A DNA stretch of 7,701 nt from the NCBI GenBank assembly GCA_945860255.1, contig CAMAQI010000105.1, positions 1 through 7,701 on the forward strand, given 5' to 3'. Under the pieces are notes generated by a model that was given only the letters and a program-made list of their open reading frames with translations, did not search any database and had not been told where the DNA came from. The translations under genes and the position numbers were made by a program. Below are positions 1 to 6,465 of the stretch, piece after piece. Origin of the DNA: Methylacidiphilum caldifontis (GTDB lineage Bacteria > Verrucomicrobiota > Verrucomicrobiia > Methylacidiphilales > CAMAQI01). Numbering within the stretch: position 1 is the first letter of the stretch; every line of letters begins with the position of its first letter.

Positions 1-630
1 CATCACCGAGGCGGGATCGGATGAGGAGACCAAGAGATCGATATCCTTGATGACCTCTTTCGACCGACGTAAGCTTCCCGCAATACTGACCCGAATCACC
101 TCTGGGTGTTGACGAAGAGCTTCTTGAACCTCCTCTGCTCGGTCGATCACATCTCCGAAACGGTGTTGATTTTGAAAGGATTTAAGTTGCTCGATCCCCT
201 CTAAAAGTTTGAGCTGACTTTTCGTTCCGAACCCTGCAAGTTCCGAGACTTTATTCTCTTGGCAGACCTTCTCTAAGTCAGCGATCGAAGCGACCCCTAG
301 TTTTTCGTGAAGCTGTCGAATTCGTTTCGGCCCTAATCCTTGGATTTTGAGCATCTCCAACATCCCCTCGGGAATGGAGGCCTTTAACTCCTCATAATAA
401 AGCAGCTTTCCTGTGGTCACGAGCTCGGTAATTTTTTGCAGCAGCGCAGCCCCAATTCCTTTCACCTCCCCTAATCTCTCCTCCTGAATCAAGACTCCGA
501 GATCTTCCGATAAAAGCTCTAAGGTCCTCGCCGCTTGAGAATAGGCACGGGACTTGAACAGGTTCTCCCCCTTCAACTCCAATAGAACGGCAATCTCCTC
601 TAAAACCTCAATCACATCCGATTTACTCAT
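1..630 (-). CDS. polX: DNA polymerase/3'-5' exonuclease PolX, N-terminal part (3' end beyond window)
   Basis: Reading leftward from the ATG at 630-628, the frame stays open to the window edge and gives 210 residues (MSKSDVIEVLEEIAVLLELK...). This is the N-terminal third of a bacterial family X polymerase, usually about 570 residues. Visible parts, in order: a helical 8-kDa-like domain with the lyase-type segment GENLFKSRAYSQAARTLELL (21-40); helix-hairpin-helix segments VKGIGAALLQKI (56-67), IQGLGPKRIRQL (96-107) and LAGFGTKSQLKL (131-142); and the start of the nucleotidyltransferase palm, IAGSLRRSKEVIKDIDLL (183-200). The palm segment has the Gly-Ser-x-Arg-Arg motif and two metal-binding aspartates, D196 and D198. 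The C-terminal PHP exonuclease domain expected for the family lies outside the window. The family fills short gaps in base-excision repair. No strong Shine-Dalgarno precedes the start. The gene is divergent from the Fur-family gene. Family assignment is firm; the start is the first ATG giving the standard N-terminus. Confidence 0.93.
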   Translation of the reverse strand, partial: MSKSDVIEVLEEIAVLLELKGENLFKSRAYSQAARTLELLSEDLGVLIQEERLGEVKGIGAALLQKITELVTTGKLLYYEELKASIPEGMLEMLKIQGLGPKRIRQLHEKLGVASIADLEKVCQENKVSELAGFGTKSQLKLLEGIEQLKSFQNQHRFGDVIDRAEEVQEALRQHPEVIRVSIAGSLRRSKEVIKDIDLLVSSSDPASVM

Positions 631-703
631 ATCGACGGAATCTCTCAGGAAATCAGAAAAACTGCAAGATTGCATCCTCTGAAATGATTGATACTCTTCC
701 CAT
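631..703. promoter_or_regulatory. Divergent spacer between polX and the Fur-family gene, with a short palindrome
   Basis: This 73-bp stretch must hold the 5' signals of both divergent genes. It contains TGCAAGATTGCA at 663-674, a palindrome with 5-bp arms and a 2-bp centre. A TTGCAT at 670-675 overlaps it and could act as a weak -35 for the rightward gene, but no convincing -10 follows at 16-18 bp. No recognisable Fur or Zur box (7-1-7 palindrome) is present. The operator role is inference from position only. Confidence 0.35.
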
Positions 704-1165
704 ATGCCTCATGTTTGCGATCATGAAGATCACCTCTCTCATTCTAATTGTAATGCGAAAGAGTGGCTTCGACTCCACGAAATTCGAGTCACCGACCAAC
801 GTCTTGCCCTTGTCGATTTTTTACGTAAAAAAAAGGGACCTCATACCCTCGCTCATATTCATCAAGGGGTAAAAAAAAGCGGAAGCGACTTTGCAACGGT
901 TTTTCGCTTCATTCAACTTCTTGAGAAAAAGAATCTTGTCCAACAACATTACTGGGAAGATAGCCAAATCCGTTACGAAATTAACGAAGGGCACCACCAC
1001 TATCTTATTTGTCGCACCTGCCAAAAAGTAGAGCCGATTGAAGGGTGCGAACTTTTTGAGATGGAAAAAAAACTTCAAACAAACAAACGGTATACAAAGC
1101 TCTCCCATCGACTCGAATTCTTTGGCATCTGTCCCCAATGCCAAAAGAGTCCCACGACCCCTTAA
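704..1165 (+). CDS. Fur/Zur-family metal-responsive transcriptional repressor
   Basis: The product is 153 residues, the usual Fur-family length. The winged-helix DNA-binding half is at about 18-95: RVTDQRLALVDFL (28-40) matches the family 'lTpqRlavL' signature, and ATVFRFIQLLEKKNLV (64-79) matches the recognition-helix signature 'aTVYRtL..Le..glv'. The dimerisation half has the HHH cluster (97-99), C103-x2-C106 and C143-x2-C146 for the structural zinc, and H135 plus acidic residues for the sensing site. The short N-terminus is unusually metal-ligand rich (H3, C5, H7, H10, H13, C16). ATG 704 is the only reasonable start, since an in-frame TGA lies at 689-691; no clear Shine-Dalgarno precedes it. 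The O-antigen-ligase-like gene follows after 18 bp, so the two are probably co-transcribed. Whether it senses zinc, iron or another metal cannot be read from sequence; the ligand-rich N-terminus makes Zur-like zinc sensing plausible. Confidence 0.9.
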   Translation: MPHVCDHEDHLSHSNCNAKEWLRLHEIRVTDQRLALVDFLRKKKGPHTLAHIHQGVKKSGSDFATVFRFIQLLEKKNLVQQHYWEDSQIRYEINEGHHHYLICRTCQKVEPIEGCELFEMEKKLQTNKRYTKLSHRLEFFGICPQCQKSPTTP

Positions 1166-1183
1166 CCCGTCTCTCGTTGAATT

Positions 1184-3133
1184 ATGCACCAATCCCCCTC
1201 ACTTCCGTATATCCAGCTGATCCTACTGCTCGTCAGCTTACTCATCGGTCCGATCGTTCTGGGGGGAATTCGCCCTTGGATGTTTCTCCCCCCTTTTTTT
1301 ATTCTTTCTCTTGTGGCCGGAATTGGGCTTTTTCGTGCCTTGATCGATCTACGACATCGATCCTGGAGACCGGATCTAATCGACTCCTCAGTGGCACTCT
1401 TTACCCTTTATACGATCGGATGCGCCTGGTTTTCTCCGATCGAATACGACAGTCGACTCGAAATGCTTAAAGTCATCGCTTATGCGATTACTTTTTTTAC
1501 CTTTCGCTACGGAATCCAACGTCGATTTCAAGGGATGACGATTTTGTATTTTCTCATCGCAACAGGATTAGGAGTCTCTCTTTTCGGATTTTTTCTGAAG
1601 GGCAATATGGATTTTCGACCCTTTGGCGAGACCTTCCATGTTCACTATGCGCCAAGACTTACAGGAACTTATGGATGTCCCAATCATATTGGCTATTTCT
1701 TGGTCGTCACCATCTCCATCGCCCTTTCCATCGGTTTTTTCTCCCATCTCTCTTGGGTCGTCCGGATCATTACTTTATACTCCGCAATTCCAATGGTGAT
1801 CGCCCTTGGCTTCACTCTTTCTCGGGGAAGTTGGGTGGCTATGGCTTTTGCGCTGTTTGCGATCATGCTTTTTTCGTTGCGCCTCGAAAAAATTAAGCGG
1901 TGGATCCCGATCTCCTTTTTTCTTTTACTTATCATGGGAGCGGGAGCTTTTATCTATTCGAATAAAGACTTTAACCGCCGCCTCACCGAGGGATTTGATG
2001 CAGAAACCTTGCTCGTCAATAAAGAGTATTGTCGGGTGCAACTCTTTCTGGATTGTCTCAAAATTGCTAAAGACTATCCCCTCTTTGGATCAGGACCCGC
2101 GACCTTTCTCTACGAACATCCTCGATATCAAGGGGCAACCTATCCTACGCTCGCGGTCTTCGCTCACAATGACTACGCCAATACCCTTGCTGATTACGGG
2201 ACAATCGGACTGCTTCTCTGCCTGCTCTTTGTGATATTGGTCAGTATCAAACTCTCTCGTCATCCGAGACAAACCGAGGAATGGCACGATCGAGTTTTTC
2301 TTTCCTCTGCAGCGGCAATCACCTCAGCGCTCATCATCCATTCCTTTCTCGATTTCAATCTCCATATTCCCGCGAATGCCTTAATCTCTTTTGCGATCAT
2401 CGGACTCGGTCTTCGACTCACGAATCGATCTGTTGAAACCAGCTCAAAAGGGAGGCTCCGTTTTGTGCCCCTCCTTGGAGCTCTTTTAATTCTCACTTAC
2501 TTTATCTACGAACTCCAAAAAACAGCGAGTGGCTATTTTCCTCTCTGGAGCCTCCAACGGCAAGAAGCCTCTGTCCCCTTTGAACAACGGATCCCGATTC
2601 TCGAGAAAAGCGCAAAGAACGATCCTCGTTCAACGGTAATCGCAACAACTCTGGGGGATCTCTATCGCCAAGAGGCGGCGCAAAATATAAAGAAAGAGAT
2701 TCGCTTTCCCCTGGCGATCAAAAGCATCTACTGGTACGATAAAGCACGTCGATTAAATCCGATTGATGATACGATTACCGTACGTCTCGCAATGGCACAT
2801 GATCTGATGGAACGCTACATGGAGGCCTATCAATACTATCTGCTCGCCGTGACCAACCAACCATACAGCGGTTACTTCTGGGTTGAGCTCGCCTCCCACT
2901 ATTGGAGGCAAGGTCTTCTTCTCAAAGCAATGGAGGCCTATGAAGCGGCGTTGCTTTGTCCTTATAAACCGGAAAATATCGGTACGGAGATCCAACTTCT
3001 TCATCAAGAGATCATGAAGGCACGAGAGAGAGTTCGGATTGAAAAAGATGCGCCAGTCGAAGCCCCAATTCCGTTGACCGGCAAGTTGACCCCTCGATCG
3101 TTTCAATATTCAAAAATAGAATTGAATTCATGA
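1184..3133 (+). CDS. O-antigen ligase/polymerase-family (Wzy_C) inner-membrane protein with C-terminal TPR region
   Basis: This 649-residue protein has two parts. Residues 1 to about 442 are strongly hydrophobic, with about a dozen predicted membrane segments (for example 10-28, 33-54, 117-138, 168-186, 192-212, 214-230, 240-257, 339-355, 370-390, 398-411, 426-442). They carry the Wzy_C/WaaL family signatures: LTGTYGCPNHIGYFL (159-173), TLSRGSWVAM (211-220), HNDYANTLADYGTIGLL (328-344) and HSFLDFNLHIPANAL (386-400). Residues about 465-615 are helical and TPR-like (LGDLYRQEAA, AIKSIYWYDKARRLNP, YWRQGLLLKAMEAYEAALL). Family members transfer or polymerise glycan chains on undecaprenyl-linked or lipid A-core acceptors at the periplasmic face; ligase and polymerase cannot be told apart from sequence. 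The first in-frame ATG is at 1184, just after an in-frame TGA at 1178; no Shine-Dalgarno is visible. The stop codon overlaps the next start (ATGA), indicating translational coupling. Family confidence is high; exact substrate is unknown. Confidence 0.88.
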   Translation: MHQSPSLPYIQLILLLVSLLIGPIVLGGIRPWMFLPPFFILSLVAGIGLFRALIDLRHRSWRPDLIDSSVALFTLYTIGCAWFSPIEYDSRLEMLKVIAYAITFFTFRYGIQRRFQGMTILYFLIATGLGVSLFGFFLKGNMDFRPFGETFHVHYAPRLTGTYGCPNHIGYFLVVTISIALSIGFFSHLSWVVRIITLYSAIPMVIALGFTLSRGSWVAMAFALFAIMLFSLRLEKIKRWIPISFFLLLIMGAGAFIYSNKDFNRRLTEGFDAETLLVNKEYCRVQLFLDCLKIAKDYPLFGSGPATFLYEHPRYQGATYPTLAVFAHNDYANTLADYGTIGLLLCLLFVILVSIKLSRHPRQTEEWHDRVFLSSAAAITSALIIHSFLDFNLHIPANALISFAIIGLGLRLTNRSVETSSKGRLRFVPLLGALLILTYFIYELQKTASGYFPLWSLQRQEASVPFEQRIPILEKSAKNDPRSTVIATTLGDLYRQEAAQNIKKEIRFPLAIKSIYWYDKARRLNPIDDTITVRLAMAHDLMERYMEAYQYYLLAVTNQPYSGYFWVELASHYWRQGLLLKAMEAYEAALLCPYKPENIGTEIQLLHQEIMKARERVRIEKDAPVEAPIPLTGKLTPRSFQYSKIELNS

Positions 3134-4380
3134 TCGGACGATTTGAACATTTTCTCTCGGTTCGCTATCTTAAACCGCAGCGAACATTCGTCTCCACGAT
3201 CACCGTCCTCTCCGTGCTGGGGGTCACCCTCAGCGTCATGGTCTTAATCGTCGTGCTCTCGGTGATGAAAGGTTTCGAGATTGAACTTCGCGACAAGGTC
3301 ATCGGGTTTAACGCCCACATCGTTCTTTCCAAACAGGGAAGCGTCATGAACCCCGAAGAAACGATTAAAGTCCTTGTTCAAGAAAAAAAAGTCACGGCCT
3401 ATACCCCTTATGTGAGTGGCCCTGTTCTCGCGGAGTTTCGAGATAAAATTAGCACCCCCATTATTCGTGGCATCGATCCGGAAAGCGAAGATCGAGTCCT
3501 CCCACTCAAGGAAAAAATCATCAATGGCGAATTCGAACTCCGTGGCAACAGTATCATCGTTGGATTCGAATGGGCCTATCGCTACGGAATCGCCATCGGC
3601 GACAAAGTTCTGATTTACTCTCCCGGAAGTCTTGGCGATTGGAAAAAAACGGCGACCAAAACTCAAAGCGCTTTCCTTCCCCAAGAGATGATCGTCACGG
3701 GGATATTCCAAACCGGGATGTACGATTACGATCTCAATTTTATGATCACCTCCTTGATCAACGCACAACGCTTTTACCGAATCGATGAAGGGGTTCATGG
3801 AATTTCGCTCCGTCTCGAAGACCCCTTCCTTGCAGAACAGTTCAAGCAACAATGGAATCAGCAACATGGTGAAATCGCAACGGCCCGAACCTGGATGGAC
3901 CAAAACCGTCCGCTCTTTAATGCAATCCAAACCGAACAAGTGGTGATGACCTTTGTTCTGCTCTTTATTATGATCGTCGCCTCCTTTGGACTCTGTAGCA
4001 CGTTGATCACCCTCACGGTTCAAAAACGGAAAGAGATCGGACTCCTCAAAGCGTTAGGAGCTAAAAATCGTCAAATCCTCACGATCTTTCTCCTTCATGG
4101 CGCATGGGTAGGAGTTTTGGGTTCCGGCGTTGGCGTTCTCTTAGCACAAATCGTTCTCCGCTACCGCAACGAATTTAGACTCTGGCTTGAGCAAACCTTT
4201 CATTCCGATCCCTTTGCGGCCTCCGTCTATCAATTTCCGACCATCCCCTCCGCCCATCATCCCCTTCTCTCCCTCTCGGTTGCCCTTGCCGCCCTTCTCA
4301 TCTGTCTCCTTGCTTCCGTGATTCCCGCCCGACATGCCGCGGTGATCCCCCCCTCTCGCGCCCTTCGAAACGAAAGCTAG
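3130..4380 (+). CDS. LolC/LolE-type lipoprotein-releasing ABC transporter permease (FtsX-like)
   Basis: The product is 416 residues, matching LolC/LolE length (about 400-415). It has the family architecture: a short cytoplasmic N-terminus with LSVRYLKPQ (9-17); membrane helix 1 (about 22-47) ending in VVLSVMKGFEIELRDKVIG (41-59), which matches the LolCE 'IVVLSVMNGFEkELR' signature; a large periplasmic domain (about 60-268); then three helices (about 271-295, 316-343, 378-400). Between helices 2 and 3 lies the conserved cytosolic segment QKRKEIGLLKALGAKNRQI (298-316), and the end PSRALRNE (408-415) matches the family's 'PaeALRyE'. LolCDE extracts lipoproteins from the inner membrane for transfer to LolA. 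The start overlaps the upstream stop by ATGA and has no Shine-Dalgarno of its own, so reinitiation is likely. No lolD ATPase or second permease follows. LolC and LolE cannot be separated here, so no symbol is given; a more general FtsX-like exporter is the alternative. Confidence 0.88.
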   Translation: MIGRFEHFLSVRYLKPQRTFVSTITVLSVLGVTLSVMVLIVVLSVMKGFEIELRDKVIGFNAHIVLSKQGSVMNPEETIKVLVQEKKVTAYTPYVSGPVLAEFRDKISTPIIRGIDPESEDRVLPLKEKIINGEFELRGNSIIVGFEWAYRYGIAIGDKVLIYSPGSLGDWKKTATKTQSAFLPQEMIVTGIFQTGMYDYDLNFMITSLINAQRFYRIDEGVHGISLRLEDPFLAEQFKQQWNQQHGEIATARTWMDQNRPLFNAIQTEQVVMTFVLLFIMIVASFGLCSTLITLTVQKRKEIGLLKALGAKNRQILTIFLLHGAWVGVLGSGVGVLLAQIVLRYRNEFRLWLEQTFHSDPFAASVYQFPTIPSAHHPLLSLSVALAALLICLLASVIPARHAAVIPPSRALRNES

Positions 4381-4423
4381 TTCCCCGTACTCTTTGTCGG
4401 AGTTGTGTTCGTTGCGCCGTCTT

Positions 4424-4453
4424 CGTCCGCCATATCTCAAGCGAAGGAGGACG
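4424..4453. repeat. Imperfect intergenic hairpin, possible dispersed repeat element
   Basis: CGTCCGCC (4424-4431) pairs with GGAGGACG (4446-4453) with one mismatch, leaving a 14-nt loop. It lies 43 bp after the permease stop and is not followed by a T-run on either strand, so it is not a standard intrinsic terminator. Its GC-rich arms contrast with the AT-rich DNA that follows. The look is that of a REP-type intergenic element, but only one copy is in the window, so dispersion is unproven. Confidence 0.35.
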
Positions 4454-4514
4454 CGTGAGAAAAATCCCTTTGAATGGATTCCTTAAGTTAACGCCTATGC
4501 GGGACGGAGATGAG

Positions 4515-4562
4515 GCAAATTTTGGAATAAAAGGGGTCTATTGCAAAATTTGGGTTAAAAAG
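4515..4562 (+). repeat. Imperfect 20-bp direct repeat upstream of cysI
   Basis: A 20-bp unit starting GCAAATTTTGG (4515-4534) recurs as GCAAAATTTGGG... (4543-4562). The copies match at 16 of 20 positions and their starts are 28 bp apart. The pair lies 74-121 bp before the cysI start. Tandem sites upstream of a biosynthetic gene could bind a sulfur regulator, but the AT-rich content makes chance similarity possible. Confidence 0.3.
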
Positions 4563-4590
4563 TGTTTTGTTTTTTAAAGTCATTGACCCC
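4533..4590 (+). other. Long-range inverted repeat, possible cysI leader structure
   Basis: GGGGTC (4533-4538) is an exact reverse complement of GACCCC (4585-4590). Nested inside, CAAAA (4544-4548) can pair with TTTTG (4565-4569). If transcription starts upstream of 4533, the RNA could fold into a two-level stem just before cysI. It matches no riboswitch class that I recognise, and the arms are short. Confidence 0.2.
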
Positions 4591-4610
4591 GTTGGATTCT
4601 GACCTACATT
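4584..4610 (+). promoter_or_regulatory. Candidate cysI promoter (weak)
   Basis: TTGACC (4584-4589) resembles a -35 box and TACATT (4605-4610) a -10 box. The spacer is only 15 bp, shorter than the usual 16-18, so this is a tentative placement. It would start transcription about 20 bp before the ATG. The -35 overlaps the GACCCC arm of the inverted repeat at 4585-4590. Confidence 0.25.
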
Positions 4611-4623
4611 TCAGCGGACGAAA

Positions 4624-4630
4624 TAAGGAA
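4624..4630 (+). promoter_or_regulatory. Ribosome binding site of cysI
   Basis: TAAGGAA lies with its GGA core 6 nt before the ATG at 4636, an ideal Shine-Dalgarno position. It fixes the cysI start. It is notable because the three plus-strand genes upstream lack such a site. Confidence 0.75.
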
Positions 4631-4635
4631 AAAAA

Positions 4636-6330
4636 ATGAGTACCGATACCACCGTAAAACCAGTCACTAAAGTTGAAGAAATTAAAGTCAAAAGCAACTT
4701 TCTCCGAGGCACAATCGCCCAAGGGCTTGATGATCTCTCCACAGGAGCCATTGCTGAGGATGATACCAATCTTCTCAAATTCCATGGAATGTATCAACAA
4801 GATGACCGAGATCTTCGCATCGAGCGCAAGCGACAGAATATCGAAAAAGCCTTTATTTTCATGATTCGCGTCCGTGTTCCAGGGGGTGTTTCTACTTCCG
4901 AGCAATGGCTGATGATGGATGAGCTTTCCGAAACCTACGGAAACAAAACAATCAAACTCTCGACACGCCAAGCCTATCAGCTGCATGGATTGATTAAAAA
5001 AGATCTCCGTAAAACCATTCAAAAGATGCACTCCCAATTGATGGACTCCATTGCCGCCTGCGGGGATGTGAATCGGAACGTGATGTGTAATCCAGATCCG
5101 GAACAATCAGAACATCACCATGAGATTTTCCAACTCTCGAAAAGCATCAGCGAACATCTCCTTCCTAAGTCCAAGGCCTACTACGAAATCTGGCTCGAAC
5201 AGGAAAAGATCGTTGGTACCGAAGAGTTTGAACCGCTTTATGGTCAAACCTATCTCCCTCGTAAATTCAAAATTGGAGTGGCACTACCTCCCTCCAACGA
5301 CGTTGATATCTTCTCCCAAGATTTAGGTTACATCGCCATTATCGAAAATAATAAAATCATCGGTTACAACGTCACCGTTGGCGGCGGCCTTGGAACCTCT
5401 CACGGTCAAGCCGACACCTATCCCCGACTCGCCGATGTGATCGGCTTCGTCACACCGGACCAAGTCCTCAAGGCAGCGGAGGGGATCATGACCACGCAAC
5501 GGGATTTTGGTGATCGTACAAGTCGTAAACATGCTCGACTCAAATACACCATTGATGATCGGGGGATCGAATGGTTTAAAAACGAAGTCGAAAATCGAAT
5601 CGGATTCAAATTTCAACCAGCGAAACCATTTGCATTCGATCGCATTGCCGACCGTTATGGATGGAACAAAGGAATCGATGGTAAATGGTCACTGACTCTT
5701 TTTATCCAAAATGGTCGCGTCAAGGATACCGCCGACTACCCGATGAAAACAGCGCTTCGAGAGATTGCTAAAATTCATGATGGCGATTTCCGACTGACTG
5801 CGAGTCAAAATCTGATCATCGCAAAGATTAGCGAAAGCAATCGACCTCAAATTGAGGCTATCCTCCAATCCCATAAAATGGATAAATGCTGGGAACAATC
5901 GGGACTCCGCCTCAATTCCCTTGCTTGTGTCGCCCTTCCGACCTGTGGACTCTCACTCGCCGAAAGCGAACGTTACCTTCCTGATCTGCTCAAAGAGATC
6001 GAGAAAACACTCGAGGAATGCGGTCTCCAAGAGGATGCGATCAGTATTCGAATGACCGGATGTCCCAACGGCTGTGCCCGTCCTTATCTTGCTGAGATCG
6101 GACTCATCGGTCGTGCCCCCGGAAAATACAATCTTTATCTCGGAGCTAAATACGACGGAAGTCGACTCAACAGTCTTTATAAAGAGTCACTCAAACATGA
6201 TGAAATCGTTGCCGAACTTTCTGGAATCATTCGTCGCTACGCAAAAGAGAGAACGGAGGGAGAAACCTTTGGTGATTTCTGTATTCGTGCGGAATACGTC
6301 AAACCGTTCCAAAGAGCCACTCACGCATAG
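4636..6330 (+). CDS. cysI: Assimilatory sulfite reductase hemoprotein (beta) subunit
   Basis: The 564-residue product is close to E. coli CysI (570). It reduces sulfite to sulfide by six electrons in cytoplasmic cysteine biosynthesis, using a siroheme bridged to a [4Fe-4S] cluster. The cluster ligands are C431 and C437 (LACVALPTCGLSLAESERYLP region) and C476 and C480 (RMTGCPNGCARPYLAEIGLI region), with the 6- and 4-residue spacing of the family. Sulfite/siroheme-binding basic residues are visible as R80 (RVRVPGG), R147 (GDVNRNVMC), K210 and K212 (LPRKFKIGVALP), in the positions of E. coli R83, R153, K215 and K217. The C-terminus RRYAKERTEGETFGDF also matches. The start is supported by a good Shine-Dalgarno. 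No cysJ flavoprotein, ferredoxin partner, siroheme synthase or other cys gene adjoins it. The electron donor (NADPH via CysJ, or ferredoxin) is therefore unknown, although sequence style is CysI rather than the plant ferredoxin type. Confidence 0.95.
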   Translation: MSTDTTVKPVTKVEEIKVKSNFLRGTIAQGLDDLSTGAIAEDDTNLLKFHGMYQQDDRDLRIERKRQNIEKAFIFMIRVRVPGGVSTSEQWLMMDELSETYGNKTIKLSTRQAYQLHGLIKKDLRKTIQKMHSQLMDSIAACGDVNRNVMCNPDPEQSEHHHEIFQLSKSISEHLLPKSKAYYEIWLEQEKIVGTEEFEPLYGQTYLPRKFKIGVALPPSNDVDIFSQDLGYIAIIENNKIIGYNVTVGGGLGTSHGQADTYPRLADVIGFVTPDQVLKAAEGIMTTQRDFGDRTSRKHARLKYTIDDRGIEWFKNEVENRIGFKFQPAKPFAFDRIADRYGWNKGIDGKWSLTLFIQNGRVKDTADYPMKTALREIAKIHDGDFRLTASQNLIIAKISESNRPQIEAILQSHKMDKCWEQSGLRLNSLACVALPTCGLSLAESERYLPDLLKEIEKTLEECGLQEDAISIRMTGCPNGCARPYLAEIGLIGRAPGKYNLYLGAKYDGSRLNSLYKESLKHDEIVAELSGIIRRYAKERTEGETFGDFCIRAEYVKPFQRATHA

Positions 6331-6355
6331 TCCCTCACTCTTGAAATTCTTCGCA

Positions 6356-6381
6356 TTATTTTTCGTCGGAACGAAAAATAA
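6356..6381. terminator. Perfect stem-loop between convergent genes, possible bidirectional terminator
   Basis: TTATTTTTCGT (6356-6366) and ACGAAAAATAA (6371-6381) form a perfect 11-bp stem with a CGGA loop, 25 bp after the cysI stop and 85 bp beyond the stop of the convergent repeat-protein gene. Position suits a shared terminator. Neither strand has a U-run after the stem; the T/A runs lie inside the stem, so this is not a textbook intrinsic terminator. Confidence 0.45.
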
Positions 6382-6433
6382 GACCACGACAGAGTCGTCG
6401 AGACAAAGAAGGCTGATCGGCTGTAATACGAAT

Positions 6434-6465
6434 TTTATTTTGTGTTCTTTGCGTTCTCTTGCGGC
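6434..6465 (-). repeat. Purine-rich AGAACGCAA-type tract downstream of the repeat-protein gene
   Basis: Immediately after the minus-strand stop (TGA at 6468-6466) the minus strand reads GCCGCAAGAGAACGCAAAGA and continues with ACACAAAATAAAA. Within it AGAACGCAA is followed directly by AGAACACAA, a 9-nt quasi-repeat. From general familiarity, similar CGCAAAGAACGCAAAG strings are scattered between genes in some environmental bacteria, so this may be a fragment of a dispersed element. That link is unverified. Confidence 0.3.

Noticed and set aside
681..697. Fur-box-like string GAAATGATTGATACT before the regulator
   Set aside because: It has some resemblance to Fur half-sites but is not symmetric in a 7-1-7 arrangement, so it was not called as an operator.
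3244..4023. Long open frame on the minus strand (259 codons)
   Set aside because: It lies wholly antisense to the LolC/LolE-type gene, whose family motifs are clear. The translation is low-complexity and matches no family that I recognise.
4141..4440. Minus-strand open frame crossing the end of the permease gene
   Set aside because: The translation is Gly/Arg-rich, an artefact of pyrimidine-rich coding DNA, and has no start signal.
4555..5106. Minus-strand open frame opposite the start of cysI
   Set aside because: It is antisense to well-conserved CysI sequence and has no domain signature.
6386..6398. Small hairpin ACGAC-AGA-GTCGT
   Set aside because: A 5-bp stem without a T-run is too weak to call as a terminator, and such stems are expected by chance.
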